This document shows, one piece after another, positions 22,873 to 36,491 of a DNA stretch of 64,000 bases (the first letter of the stretch is position 1; each line of letters opens with the position of its first letter). The notes under the pieces are model-generated. The model was given only the letters and a program-made list of their open reading frames with translations. It did no database searches and was not told where the DNA came from. Position numbers and translations under genes: made by a program. This DNA comes from Zoroaster sp. YZ-2022 (Eukaryota; Echinodermata; Asteroidea; Forcipulatida; Zoroasteridae): NCBI GenBank assembly GCA_029582265.1, contig CM055822.1:39076679-39140678 (forward strand), written 5' to 3'.

Positions 22873-25800
22873 GTCATATTTACACCGTAGGTTGATCCTG
22901 TTTTTAAAATCAATTTTGCGATGTTTAACTTGTTTTAATTTTTCATGAATTTCCATTTCAACTTTTCGGTGGCACAAAATATCATTTTCTAAGACACCTC
23001 GTAATGAGTCTCTATCTTGTTGGGTCAGTGTCAAATACACCCATTTGAGTTGTTCTTCAAAATCTTTCAATACGCTACCATATTTTTGGCGAAAGAACCA
23101 ATGTTGCGGCGCACGTGCCTGTCGCTGCGTTTTCAACGTAATCATACATTTATTCTCGTCGTATTTTAGTAATGTAACTGTTTATTGAAGCACAAATCGT
23201 CGATGATGTTCAACGCCCGTTTGAAAGCGCCGCTATAACCCACAGCCTCATTCAGCGGAGATGTCGCTCTAGAACTGCGCTAACGTACGTTATTTGTCAC
23301 GTTTAGAACCCATTTTCATTTTTGCATGTATCAGTTGTAGGAAGAGAAAGCATAATATAACGGATATTTTTTTAATATTTAAAGATTCATTTCTAACAGT
23401 CTTAAAACAACGAAGTTTTTCCGCATCCTGGTTTGTCCGCAAATTAATGCGGCGTGGATACTAGGTAACATTTTCGAAGAAGCAGTTTTTAAAATATCAC
23501 TTACATTTGGTCATCGCTTCCTAAATTATTACGCCGTTTTTTTCTGGGCGCGTCGATCGTGGTAGCTGCCAATTGAGTCCTGCCAATTTAACACCGACTG
23601 ATCCGTGTCCGTTCTTTATGGTCGTGAAGTTGCGCGTCCATGATAATAAAAAGTATACATGCTTATCACAGCTTCCGCTTCTTCTAATTTGAATGGTAAC
23701 CTTCCTGAAGTTTCGCTCGCCCGTGTAATTTATTGTCGGTGCAGTTCCAAATCGCAGGAATAGGCCATATCGTTGGCAAATAATCAGCTTGTTTAACGCT
23801 CTGATAAATTTAGACGAATGACTTGTACGGTTGCTGTTTCGAATCGCCGCAGTTATTTTGAAATCCTCCCAATGTTGATACCTTTTCATTCCATGCGCGT
23901 AGAGCCGGTTAGGAACGCCTTCGATCGCACTGAAACTTTTCGATTTTGGATTACAAACTTATTGCTTTCTTTTCGGTGGGTTCTTCTGAATAAAAATATT
24001 CCCGGCATGTTTTGCGGGTATTTAAACTTATATTCCGCACATCGCTTTATTAACGGAGTTCGCCCGTCTCAGTACACGCATCGAATAATATACCAAATTG
24101 CACACTTTTAACCGTTCGAGTTGAGTTCCTGCATACAGCGGAACGACTTCTATTCAAAGAAATCTGCTGAGATATATTTTCCGCGTCACGCGATGCTTTA
24201 ATCAGCGCCAGGTACCGTCAGAGCAAACACGAGTTCGTGTCAATTTATCTCCTGATGCCCGATTGATAGTAAGGTTGACACCGTCAACAACAAAACTAGC
24301 GGAAATGTACATCTATCGGCAAGCGTCCGCGATAGCTTCTATCTTTCCTCCATTGCCTGCGTAAGGACCTTGTCGCCAGCGGCTCATTTCAATTTAGTCA
24401 CGTTCGCACTTTCGATTCCTGATACGCTAAATTTTCGCGTTGATCTTGCCAACCTATCTGCCTTTGTACACCTGAATTACATCCGCGTTCGTCTAATTGT
24501 TTTACTCATTTTAATAATTATATAAGCGCATATGATCGTCACCCATATTTTGTACCAATCGTCTCTATTTACCATCCGTTGAAATGAAATTATATTGAAA
24601 GCCAATCGAGTTGTATTAGACGACAATCGCTCGTTCATTCCTAAATTTAAAATGAACCTGAATGATTTTGGTAATGGTGCTTGATTATTTGTAATGACGA
24701 CCTGAATGCAAACTTTCACACCTTTGCCTCTTATTCTCCTGTATGGATCGAGCGTATCTCCTGTATATATTAGTGAACAGGTTTTATACCTTAAATATAA
24801 AAACATTTTCTAAAAACGGGGAAAATTAATCGAAGAAAGCATAGTAAGAACTAGTGAGAATATTTATGTTTATGGTTGTTAAAGAAATGGTATCAGAGAA
24901 GGATGATGGTTAATGTTAGATATTTACAGGCGTAGTCTATTAAATTTATAAAGAAGGATGCGTGATCGTAAGAACGTAAAAGACATCGATTTTAGTTGGA
25001 ATATCTTCGAAAGCTGAGATGAATTTAGGGTGCGATTAAAATATCTTGGATTTATTTAAACGAAAAATATTGAAAAAGAATCAAACGCCGAAAGAACGTT
25101 TAATAACATTAATGACGTGATGGAATATTATAAACACAACTAATGTGAACGAATACCGCAGCGTTAAATTTATTAAGGAACCTCAACGGAATGATTTACG
25201 CTCCGAAGCGAAGATCAAAAGAAACTGTATCACGGCTGACGCCAGCGACATTTAGTGGCCACGGGCAGTAAATTGCTGAAAAAATTGCAGAGGCAATTAC
25301 AAATACTGAAGGAGGACACGAACGCAGAAACAGATCCAGCTTATAATCAACCCGAAGAAGAAGATGAAATATAAGAAGATGATAAAATATGATATCAACT
25401 TGGGTGATCGTGAGATTGTCCAGAAACGTTCAGTGAACTGACCTTTTTCGCAAACAACTATATGGATTAGATTCAGTAGTCGATGATTTTATGCCTCGCG
25501 TAAAAAGTTGCAAACCTGCTATTGCTAGAATATGGCCGACTTCACATTGTCAATGAAAAGCAAAATGTAATTTATTTGTAAAGCAGATAACAGGCCTATT
25601 AACTAAACCTGACGGCGGATTTTACGCACCCATTTTTTTTTAAATATGGATTAACCGACAAAGATCATACAAATTTGACGAACGTGGAAGAAGCTGACAG
25701 TAGTCGTTAGCAGAAAAAATCCGCAGCATCAAGCCAGAAGGTTACCAACCCACCGTTACTTAGAAAATCTAAAAGTAGAAGAAGCCATCGAAATATGGCG

Positions 25801-26246
25801 GCCCGAGAGAGGCGGTTGTTGTTAAACGGATTTTAATTTCCGAATTGAGAACTAGTTCGATAGAGCTTTATAAACGACTGGAGGTAATCTGAACTAATTT
25901 AGCCAAATTAAGTTTCAATCGAGAAGAAACATCCAATCTTTAAAAGAATACAAGCGCCTGAGATCGAGACGACGAAGGCGTAGATGAAACAGAAAAACTG
26001 GCGCAAACAATTGCTTCAGAAAAAGATGAAAGACTGAAGGATGATTAGGCCGGAGCGCAACGAAAACATTCTGTAGTCAAACTGGCTAACCAGAGAACGT
26101 TTCAAAATGTTAATCGAGAGACGATATGTTGGGTGATAAATTAAACTTTATTTAGAGAATGTTGCTGCATCGATCAGCCAGTGTATTATCAGCCAGCCCA
26201 GATGGTTATTACTACTACCGTCGAACCTGCCGTTAATGCCATGAGT
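22873..26246. other. Polinton interior with several unidentified degenerate frames
   Basis: Minus-strand frames at 23145-22870 (91 codons, charged, probable helix), 23889-23521 (122 codons) and 24806-24477 (109 codons) are the longest open stretches and may be remnants of element genes. None shows a motif that I can tie to Polinton integrase, packaging ATPase, protease or capsid proteins. Confidence 0.4.
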
Positions 26247-26280
26247 TCAGTTTTGACGCACCCACACCACCACCCGCCCA

Positions 26281-26646
26281 GTGGCGGTGCGAGCGAGCGG
26301 ATACAAAAATGCTAAAACTTGCGGAACGCGCAGCTGGGTAACCAGAGCGAAAGCTTTAGCCGCTTTACCAGCCAATATCGGATCGATTACAAAATTGTTA
26401 TTTAAAATAGCTTCCGCCGTTATGTTTGCGCCAACATTTATGGTTAACCTTAGTGGCGGTTGCGTTTTAATTTTAACTACGCGAAGTAGGCTGGAGGCGA
26501 GCACCGATGGAAGATACATGCTGACAGATACGATTAACGATGACGAAGATGAGGATGAAAACAACAACTTTTTCAGTAAATTACAAAAAAGAAATAGAAA
26601 GAAACTAGACAACCAAAATAGAAAGAGAAAGCACAACGAGAAATAG
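26281..26646 (+). pseudogene. Hydrophobic-then-charged frame in the Polinton, unidentified
   Basis: A 121-codon plus-strand frame has a small-residue hydrophobic first half (AKALAALPANIGSITKLLFK...) followed by an acidic run (NDDEDEDENNN) and a basic tail (KRNRKKLDNQNRKRK). A diverged copy of the hydrophobic part lies at about 27786-27900. It could be a remnant of an element structural gene; no family is recognised. The minus strand is also open here, so the call is tentative. Confidence 0.3.
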
Positions 26647-27499
26647 AAAGAGAGCAAGAAATAAAGATAGTGGTACTGCAAAGAAAAGAAAAGAGCAATT
26701 AAAATATACGCTTTATTGATTTTTACAAGAGCTGCAGAGCATGATCCACAGAAAGATCAACCTAAATTTAAAACAATTAAAAAAAATTTGTTAGTTTTAA
26801 AAAGCAAAAAGAATTAGTTTTGAACCAATTTAAAAGAAAGCAACTTTGAAAAGTTATTCTACTCATTAGTAACATGGTGCATCGATTTTGTGGTGATTAG
26901 ACGAGGTGATAACTGACGGTAAACGAAAACCATCAACGCCAGCCGAACAAAAGCAATAGACGATAATTGATGTGGTGGAAGAAGCGCAAAGGCAACCCAT
27001 ACCGTTAGAGCCCACTGCTGTTGTTGATGAAATTATTTATCGGAAGAAGGAGCGCCGACAACGCAATTGATTAGCGAAACGGTGTGAAGCTTAACCGGAA
27101 AATAGCCACTAAAGGTTCTTTTCAGAAAACCCGGATTCGAATTTATAGTCACGATCTAAGAACTTGCAGAGCGTTAAAAGTTCGAAAACGAAATAAGGCA
27201 CTTTTGAATTATTACTTAAATATAGAGTAAATAAAAAAAAAAAAAATAGCTGACATCAACCAAAAGAATCAACGAAATGAGATAGAAGACGAGATGCGAT
27301 GATTCATCATAAAAGAAAGAGCAAACCTAAAAGACGAAACATGGGTGGTTTTAGAAGGTTTATAGAAGATTTAAAAGAAAAATATCTAACCTTTATTTAA
27401 AATGAAGAAACGTTAACGCGATAAAATAACGAAAACATTATGGAAAACATTTAAGGCTTATTTAAAACGTGGTATAAAGATTCGAAATAATATATTACC

Positions 27500-27715
27500 C
27501 AGGCGATTGGCGGCGGCTATTTCTTTGCTGGTCGTCGATAACCGTTAATACCGGCAGTTCAGTTTGGCCAGCCAAAACCACCGCCGTGCCAAAACCACGC
27601 CAAGCCAAACCACCGTTGTTCCACGCCCGCCGTCACCACGCGTCACCCCCACAAGCCACCACGCCGTCACCCACACCACCACCAACACCAACACCACCAC
27701 CAACACCATCAGATA
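27500..27715 (+). repeat. Proline/histidine-coding low-complexity tract
   Basis: A C-rich, CCA-rich stretch ends in CCACCAACA units (about 27675-27712). On the plus strand it reads as Pro/Thr- or His-rich repeats depending on frame, like a flexible linker. Confidence 0.6.
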
Positions 27716-28819
27716 GCGGTGGTTAAGGAGTGATAAAAAATGTTTAAAAACTTTGCAGTCAGGCGTTAGCTAAACTGGAGCTGAGTTTTAGCCATGGCCA
27801 GTTATTATCGATCGATTGAGGTTGGTTATTTAAAACGGCTTCAAGCGGTAGGCAGCCGCGGTCAATATTTATGGTTAACCTGAGGGTTATGTCGAATTAT
27901 AACACATACGCAAAGAAACCCCTAAAATAACACCTGTAAACAGCAATACTCAGTCCAGTTAAAATATAAATCCGAGTAAAGAACTTCTTCACGGCGAGAA
28001 CTGTCTCAGAAAGAACATCTTCTGTTAAGATTCTAATACATGGTCTTCTTTTTATTTCGTTAATACCGTTCCCCGTCAGTTTCAGCAGAGATGCAATTCC
28101 GTGTAGGTCTGTTGGTACTGGAAGAACCTTCTACGTGTTTTGGTGATTAGTGGTGATGAACAATTCAGAGGAGCAGGAGGGGTGGGCTCAACGAATCTTA
28201 AATTTGAACCTGAAGACAAATCACAGTCGCGATTAATAAATTATTATTGTATCTCCGCGTACGACCCTTATTTGCAAATTATTATCGTTAGTAACATGAT
28301 ATACCTTTTCCATAGTAAAAGGCCCATTCAGAACGAGCGTGGTGCAAAACATCTTTGATAACGTTGAATAGAAGATTGTAATCAACCGGAGAATCACCTT
28401 CCAGTATTCTCGATTGCTTATAAATTCATGCTGCGCTGCTCAAAGTCCAGCACCACCCGGTTAAGAAGTTAGTTTTGTTGTGTGATTAAGGCCTCCCAAA
28501 CTGCGTAAACGTAATGTTTCATTGAATGTTACCTGTTCCGTACCAACGTTCCAAAATCCAGGCTGAATTTAAAGACAACAGCAATTTTAGTACGGCTAAA
28601 AGTACGCCATCGGATTGGTAAAATGAAACCCACGCATCGTATGCGCCTTTACGATTATGTACAACATCAAACAAAAGTTATTAATTGTTCACCGCTTCCA
28701 AAGTTTGAAACCGAGATTGTTGAGAGGAATGGGGCAGTGTTGATTTAAAACAGAATTGTCGTGAAGAAAGTTCGCAATGGATCGTATCTTTTGCCAATAT
28801 CTTCCAAAATAAGCGGAAC

Positions 28820-29125
28820 TCAATTTGAACTACCGCGGTGTGGACGTAGTTTGAGAAGCCAGCACTGAACTCGATATATGAGTCTTTGACACAGCTCGCT
28901 ATACGCGCTAATATCTATATTGTTATCGAACGAGCCAACAATTTTGAAAGACGCGGACAACTCATTTCTTTGAGTAATCGTCTTATTTGACAATACGAAT
29001 GAATCTAAAAACCACCATGAATCATCAGTATTTGAAATTGTCGTTAACAGTTGATAATCCCACGCCGTAACCCGTTGAAGCGCAAATACGTCGTAAAATT
29101 TAATTTGATTTGATGGTAAAACCAT
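28820..29125 (-). pseudogene. Unidentified 101-codon minus-strand frame in the Polinton
   Basis: The frame reads QRVTAWDYQLLTTISNTDD with WWFLDSFVLSN after it, a non-repetitive globular-looking composition, and has no low-complexity bias. It is the most protein-like open stretch of the Polinton right half, possibly a capsid-region remnant, but no motif supports a name. Confidence 0.3.
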
Positions 29126-31559
29126 CGGCTGCCACGGTTAGATGACAATCTATCTGACCACTTTTTGACTAGCCACTTAGGGTACCTCCCAGTTGTTAAA
29201 AACACATCACAAATTCTGTACGTTAAAACCTTCCCACTTTGTTAACGTAAATATTATACCGCACTACAATCGTTAGCAAGTTAAAATGCCTTCAGTGAAC
29301 ATAAAATTCCTGGACGTTGGATATCGTTTCGATAAATTGCTTCCTTGAAATGCTTAAATGGCAACATTACTGTTATAAATCTTTTATAACTTTTTAATAC
29401 TAAAGCAATGTTCCATACCGTTGAATTAGAAAAATTGAAAGAAATGGTCAGGAGAAATTCAATTAGGTAACGTTATCGATAATCGTAACGGTACTCTCAT
29501 CGATATCATTATTTAAGCGGCAAACATTTGCAGGTAGGATATTATAACGTACGTAAAAAGAAACGAATAACCTATCGTACAGCGAGATTAGGATCATGTT
29601 GTAAAATTTATCGAGCTGGGCTTCACATAAACATTTATGAAAATTATAGATACATTTCAAAAACGAGTCTCCGGATAACGTTTACGATCAATAATAAATC
29701 AACGGGTGTTTACATAGTTAAAGCGCTGGAACGATGACGATAAATCACTGAATTTTCAAGTCGAAGAAGCTTAATTCTACTCGACTACACACAATGAATT
29801 TCTAAACTGCGTAGGAGAATAGTGTAGGCAAAAAATGTGATGTGTCTCTTTAAAATTTATATACATTCATTATGATCAAAGTTATCTACGACCGATAATT
29901 ATTTTTGAATGGACAGCCTAGCACTCGTCTTAAACGTGTTTTCCCCTGCAAGGTAAATCGTTTGAGATAGTAGTTTATGGAATATAATAGTCCATTGTTT
30001 AAAAAAAAAATTAAAAATCGGCGGTACTTTTAACGCGTTGAGTTTTAAAATTAAAGATTCAAAGCTAAGCCAGAGGTAGTCAATATAATCACGGTTTCCG
30101 TTATTTTAAATTCAGAGATTGTAAGGATATGGTTGAGCAGAGCATTAATGGATCTCTAGTCGTATAACGGAGGAGAGAGCAAGCAGGGAGTGAGCGGAAA
30201 GCGTGCGCAGTTATCGCCTAGCGAAATTTCTACGAACACCGATGGATATATTTAAATAGAGATGAAATTTTACAAAAAACTATTCTCATCGAAAAATTAC
30301 CAACGTTATACTCTCTGGATGGCACGATGTTTTAAACAACCCTTTTATATGTTAATATTTCAACCCACATATCATTGTAGCATTTTTACGCAATTTATAA
30401 AAACCAATAGTTTTACGATGCACGCACGGTAACGCGTGATTATGCACCCAATGTTTATCAGCATTCCTTTCCTCCACAACGAGATGATAAATTTGCCTTT
30501 TATCGGATAATGAAAACGCAACATTTAAAGTATGAAATGTGTTTTAAAATTCCGGTGTCTCAAAATGCTTTTGTAGAGTGCGACTTTTTCGGCAAAGCGC
30601 TAAATTCTAAAAACTGTTTTAATATAAAAAATGAAAGTTTACCATTAATAAATTAATATTTATATGTTATAAATATGTGGCGAGCATTTACGGACTCTAG
30701 TCGAAGTAAAAAGTCAGCACGATTTACTTAACAATAATCAAAAAGCGTTGAACCCAAAACGATCCAAACACATTTTTTGAAAAACTGGTATAGTATCGAC
30801 GCGATGGGATGTTCAACAAAACTATAACGTTATAGCAATTAGACGATATATTTCTCATCCAATGGACCAACGAAGGCGACATCTGTTGTCCAAAGCTTGT
30901 CATCTTTGAAAGACACAACGAGTCGTGCGGCAATTACTTATAAAATCGAACATAGTGGAATAGCTTCTTTTAAAACAATTAAACGCACAATAACATCCGA
31001 TTTCACGTAATGGATTTTGGATTGAACCAGAAAACGTACTGATTTCGCGATTGGTGAAGACACAAAGCTTTTTGAAGTGTAAAAATTGCTTCAAAGCGCA
31101 AGGTAAAAAGTTTTGTACAGTCGACCTTTTGGCTCTTTAGATACTGGAATCAGTTGATATAAAAGTGCTGTTACTAATGGTTTGATAAATTAAAAATAAT
31201 AATAACTTATATTTTAATAAAAACAATGAGTTGAATCAACTATCGCACTTTATCCGAATTTAACTGGTTATAACGGAACGATCGAGAGCGCTAAAGAATT
31301 TCGATTGCAAAAAAATCGGGACGATATTCAAAAGTTAAATTACGAACCGAAATTAATGAACGAGAGAGTGTATATACAAAATATAATAAAATCCATCAAC
31401 GCTTGCAGCAGTTGTAGAAACGATGGCTGAATTGGGTCAGGTATGGGGAGCAGTGAGCCATCGGAACAGCCAGTATCGCCACCGTTGCTACTATCACCTG
31501 TGGATACGCTTTAGAAGTGTTTAGCTTTGGGGTTGGGCGGAGTGAGCGTTCGCTCTCAG

Positions 31560-31740
31560 ATACGTAGAAAAATAAATTGTATAAAAAAAGCTAAAAAACA
31601 CGACGAAATACGAATTTTAGCATTGAGTAAACTCAACACGATCGAAAACCACGTTAGTAAAGCCATCGAAGACGGTAACATCAGTCACAGTTAACGAATT
31701 TGTGCTTGTATGCGAAGAGCGAGATAAATATTACACAAAT
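31560..31740 (+). pseudogene. Small basic helical frame near the right end of the Polinton
   Basis: In one plus frame, with a stop just before it, the sequence reads KKAKKHDEIRILALSKLN then TIENHVSKAIEDGNIS, preceded by a glycine/alanine-type hydrophobic segment near 31465-31550. The pattern resembles uncharacterised proteins associated with Polintons in cnidarians and molluscs as I recall them; no function is known to me. Confidence 0.35.
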
Positions 31741-32283
31741 GAAAGAAAACTGGGCCGTAATCTACCTACGACTTTTCAGTTAAAACAAAGAGGTTAAACT
31801 GCCGATGAAAACGCAGAAAAAAAAATTTATAGAAAACCTTGAGTTTAAAGTAAACTTAAGCGTAATTAAACCGTATTACGCTTCGCGTCAGCGTTGCATC
31901 AAAATACATTGCTTGCGAGTAGTGTGGAGCAAACACGTTCTGATAGACCTCCCTGTATAATTATGACGAGTAATTTTCTTTCCAACAATTTCTTTCATCA
32001 TCGCTTCATTAAAACGAGCGCTTTAGCTTTTTCTCTCCTTTACAACTTTAACACGATTATAATGACTTGTTGATGCTTGTTATTCGCACATACTGGGTGC
32101 AATAATTTGATAAAGTTTTGTTCCTTTTCAACATCCTAAACCACGGAAGTGGTATACGTTTGCCTCTGCTTAATACGACTTTTATGTAATCCGGCACACA
32201 TTTCCTGCCACACCGCTTTGAAGCGATGACAAGGAACATTGTCTGTTTTACACTACTAAAAGCCATTACCGCAAGGAAATGGA

Positions 32284-32557
32284 TTTAATTCTGGTACGTG
32301 TATTTCGATAAATATTTCGTCGTCATCTTTATTATTAAACAAGATAATATTTAGTTATTTTTTCTATTTTTCATCTCATTTTTATGGGTATCTGTTTTTA
32401 AAACCGGCGGTACACACCTAAACTATTTTGTGACGTCATCAATACTTTCATGACGTCACGGCCCCCAAAATGATATCACGCCCTCATCTGGGGAATTTCC
32501 CCTAAAACCATTTCTTAGTAGGTGCGCCAGGATCCCCCATCTGGACATACAATTACT
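32284..32557. repeat. Polinton right terminal inverted repeat
   Basis: Reverse complement of 16082-16339, about 16 bp longer through indels, ending in AATTACT with AGGCC immediately outside. Contains the second paired CRE at 32430-32459. Confidence 0.95.
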
Positions 32558-34366
32558 AGGCCGCATCCTTTAAAAAAAATTTCAACCAGTAAGCTTATCC
32601 TTCCATTAATAAACTTTGAACAGAAGTTGGAAAGAAAATGGCATCGAACCAGTATAACTTCTCATGGACACAAACGGGAGAAAGATCCGTTGTGAAGTTT
32701 CTCTGACCAGCATACACAGATTGGATTGTCAGAGTCTGCATTGTTGTCGCTGGCTGAAGAGGAGACGGTGAGAAGTGCTTGTCTGCCAAGCGAAGACATA
32801 ATCCAGCTACCGAAGTTACTCCAATGGCGAGCTTCCAGATGGTTTGGTATTTCCTCTGAAATCTTTGGAGGACAGTCGACCTCCTGAGAACGCCATCTGG
32901 AAGCCGACGTTAAGCACTTGCAGAAACACTTTGCGTATGGTTTCTTGCACTGTCCTGTTTTGAATTATGCTCACAAATAATTCCCATGGTTGGCTGGAAT
33001 GCAAGCTTTCATAATCACTGAAATTAGGTGTTGTGTAGGGAGTGTTCTGAATTGCTTTTTATCATACTCTGTTTTGTACAGAAAAACATCAAGAAAACAG
33101 CTAAAGTGGTTTCTTTTTATTATGTCAGGTGATGTTGAGCAAATTCTTGTAATTAAACCTAGAAGCTGGGCAGCACTTTTAGAGTTCTTGAAGATACAAT
33201 TTTGGCGAAAAAGAAGTAGTACAGACAATTATTTCCTCTCTGGAGGATTGGTACCAGTACCCAATTGAATAAATAAGTAAGCTTTCAGATTTTCACAGGT
33301 TTGTTTTTGAAATGACACCAAGTGTTAGAACACTGCACTGTAACACAGCTTTACCAATCCCATATTTGCACCTTAAAAGTCTTTAATGAAGATGTGTCAT
33401 TCCTGTAGGCTAGATTTTGGGGTGCACATATCTGAACTGCCTATTGCATTTGAAATTAAATTTCATGTAACCACCTTTGTTTCCCCAGATTGCTTTGTGG
33501 TCCACATGTGAGGAGGCTGCAGTGCTTACGTGTTACGCTGAAGGAGAATTTTTGAGGGAGTGGTGGAACAATGGACTGGGCAACGACTGAACATGACAGG
33601 GAGGGAAAAGAGGTTTTGAAACCCTCCGCTTAAGGACATGTTTTAGAGTGAGTACGAGTTGTTAATTTGGTTTACCTTACATCAATAGATACAGCAGACG
33701 GTACGCGCTTTCCGCCTGCGAAAAACCAGCAGGCTAACCAAATCTGCTCTAGTATGCGTGGAGTGTCGTGGGTTCTGTATCTCCACCCGAGAAGTCAGCC
33801 TGTGGATTCTTTTCCTGGCAGGACTCGGAAAAGCACTGAGTATACAGTGCTTATCACATGTCGGGTGTGTAGGGTAAAACCAAAATTAATACATTCTTTA
33901 TCCTCACGCAATTATTACATCTATTTAAAGAGTACGCGTTAGTTAAAATATTTGTGTCAATGGTTGAAGGAATGAAAACATCTGCTGAAACGGTTTGGAA
34001 CACCTGAAGGGACTTCCCAAATACTTTTGGCAGTAGCAAGCATTTCTAGTTAATCCCAAAAGTGCACTAAGAAGAGACATATTTTCAAGTGGGTTATACC
34101 TAATTTCAAAATGAGAATTGGAATAGAGAATTCATGTGTTTGGGGAAGTGGATTCATCTTACTTGCAATTTTCCTCTGAGATGTTTTGTATTTTGTTTGT
34201 TATATTTCTAGTTATAGGGCCCTTCATTTTAAAACGAAAATGTCATTGTTAGTTTACGTTGCTTGGTAGTTATCTTCCTTCAAACAATATATAAATAATT
34301 CATGGCCAACTCCAAAATGTTGCTATCTTTCTCTACAGTTGTATTTAAAAAGTGATTCATGACCAA
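32558..34366. other. Unassigned sequence between Polinton and assembly gap
   Basis: Mixed composition with several 60-90 codon frames on both strands (for example 33228-32971 minus and 32990-33268 plus, which overlap). None is supported by splice structure or recognised family. This was contiguous with the left flank (before 16082) before the Polinton inserted. Confidence 0.4.
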
Positions 34367-34866
34367 NNNNNNNNNNNNNNNNNNNNNNNNNNNNNNNNNN
34401 NNNNNNNNNNNNNNNNNNNNNNNNNNNNNNNNNNNNNNNNNNNNNNNNNNNNNNNNNNNNNNNNNNNNNNNNNNNNNNNNNNNNNNNNNNNNNNNNNNNN
34501 NNNNNNNNNNNNNNNNNNNNNNNNNNNNNNNNNNNNNNNNNNNNNNNNNNNNNNNNNNNNNNNNNNNNNNNNNNNNNNNNNNNNNNNNNNNNNNNNNNNN
34601 NNNNNNNNNNNNNNNNNNNNNNNNNNNNNNNNNNNNNNNNNNNNNNNNNNNNNNNNNNNNNNNNNNNNNNNNNNNNNNNNNNNNNNNNNNNNNNNNNNNN
34701 NNNNNNNNNNNNNNNNNNNNNNNNNNNNNNNNNNNNNNNNNNNNNNNNNNNNNNNNNNNNNNNNNNNNNNNNNNNNNNNNNNNNNNNNNNNNNNNNNNNN
34801 NNNNNNNNNNNNNNNNNNNNNNNNNNNNNNNNNNNNNNNNNNNNNNNNNNNNNNNNNNNNNNNNNN
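34367..34866. other. Assembly gap (500 N)
   Basis: Exactly 500 ambiguous bases, a conventional placeholder length, so the true distance is unknown. Long open frames through it are artefacts. Confidence 1.
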
Positions 34867-36387
34867 AAAATCCAAAATTTTGGTTTGTTCTTGCTCATCA
34901 AAACCATCGACGATTTACTAAAAGGTGAGTAATATACCTTATCAAACCACACCTACTAATTTTTCTATACTTGTTTTCTACCTCTTGGCCAATTTTAACG
35001 GCGATTGGACGATGCACAGTTACGCTTTTGACTAGCAGAAATTGATGTCGATCAAAGATTGTATTGGCGCTGCTCAGCACGCCACATTGTGTACTATTTT
35101 GATGTCAACAAAACGAACGCTCAATCGGGTCAATTTTCAGTCCGATAAATCGTCCGTTTTTCCCTTCCTCCATGGTTTAAACCTAATATACATCGGTAAC
35201 ACAATAATATTAGTTCTCATAACTTATTTAATTTTTTCATCTTTCCAGTCCAATATAATTTATTATTTTTTCTAATGTTTAATTAAATCAGGGATAAGAA
35301 TTTCTCGCGGATTTCAGTATAAAAATGAAAAATTCTCGGATTTGAGTAATTTTTTTTCCTATTTTTTAAAATTTATTTTCATTATTTTGTTTCATCTTTC
35401 CAGTCCAATATAATTTATAAATTCTTCTAATATTTAATTAAATCAGGGATGAAAATAATCCTGAGATTTGAGTAATTTCTTTTTTTCATATTTAAAAAAA
35501 AAAAAATTATTTATTTTTTTAACAATTTTTTTTTTGTATTTCTTATTTGTAAATCAGCACTACAAAACAAACTAATCATTGAATTAGCCTGGAAATAGGT
35601 TATTATTCTTCCTCTTTTCCCAAGCATTCCAGTGATACCAACCTTTTGACAATCGGACAAGAATTAAGAAAGTTATGATATGGAATCCGAGAAAATCTAG
35701 GAAACGGGTCACAAGTCAAATTTACATTTCTTTTGTTTTTCCTTATAAAATAATTGCCATTTACTAGTTTACGGGCCTAAATTAAAATTGCCGAATTCAA
35801 CATATCATAACTTCCTTATTTTTGGTCACAGGAAGATGATTCTTATATCATTGTAATCGTCTGTTCAAGACCTTGACAATGATACCAGTTGTATTGAAAC
35901 CCGTTGATTTTGAAATGTTTTGTCACATACTGCTAATGGCAATGTCTGACTCTGAGTCTGACGTTCCTACCTAACGTTAAGCCTACCTTTAGAAAGATTC
36001 CGACACATTCCAACAGAACACAACGGTCTCATTAAGACCATTACAGTCCTTGTAATGAGAAACATCTTTCGCACTTTTTGTTTTAGTTTCTTTAATTTTT
36101 GGGGGAGCAACTCATCATGGTGGGCATGATTCCATGAATTTTCACAAGGGCGCCGCCATTAGTTAATTAGTTGATAACTTCTACATGGTTTTACCTCAAT
36201 GGAAACAATATTTTATTATTAGTTGTAATATTTTTTAATTGATTTTATTGAAAATAATTTCTTATTTATTTAACTTTGTTTAATAAGTAAATATGTAAAT
36301 GTAACAAAATTTATTATTATGCTTAATATAAAATAGTGAAAATGGTAGAAATTCAATCCCATCGTCCATAGCGAAGCGCCAAGTTTA
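34867..36387. other. AT-rich region upstream of WRAP73
   Basis: No gene recognised. It contains a tandem duplication (35236-35540) and long poly-T and poly-A tracts. A 77-codon frame at 35042-35275 is within this low-complexity area and is not supported. Confidence 0.5.
35236..35540. repeat. Two-copy tandem duplication, ~154 bp unit
   Basis: CATCTTTCCAGTCCAATATA begins at about 35239 and again at about 35393; both copies continue through TTTAATTAAATCAGGGAT and GATTTGAGTAATTT. Copies have diverged in their T-rich parts. Confidence 0.85.
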
Positions 36388-36406
36388 AAGATGGCGGAAC
36401 ATCCGG
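36388..36406 (+). promoter_or_regulatory. Candidate YY1 and ETS sites near the WRAP73 start
   Basis: AAGATGGCGG (36388-36397) matches the YY1 core often found just downstream of housekeeping transcription starts, and ATCCGG (36401-36406) is an inverted ETS core. Both lie about 100 bases before the WRAP73 ATG, where a TATA-less promoter is expected. Confidence 0.45.
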
Positions 36407-36491
36407 TTTTAAAAAGTAGAAGTTTTATCCCACTTCTGAAGCTTAACTTTTCATATCACTAACACAGTTAGTTTAGATTTTGCAATGTAAA

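Larger units (their letters stand above)
16082..32557. mobile_element. Maverick/Polinton DNA transposon, 16.5 kb, decayed
   Basis: Long terminal inverted repeats (16082-16339 and 32284-32557) begin AGTA and end TTACT, the AGT...ACT termini typical of Polintons. AGGCC flanks both ends (16077-16081 and 32558-32562), close to the 6-bp duplication of the family. Size fits the 15-20 kb range. A protein-primed family B DNA polymerase is recognisable (16850-20040); integrase, ATPase, protease and capsid genes could not be identified with confidence in the remaining, frameshift-ridden 12 kb. The element is certainly non-functional. Confidence 0.92.

Noticed and set aside
26247..26681. 144-codon minus-strand hydrophobic frame
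   Set aside because: It is the antisense of a lysine/asparagine-rich plus-strand segment, giving leucine/phenylalanine/serine runs; no motif supports it.
34323..34952. Open frames of 172-209 codons
   Set aside because: They run through the 500-N gap and consist almost wholly of undefined residues.
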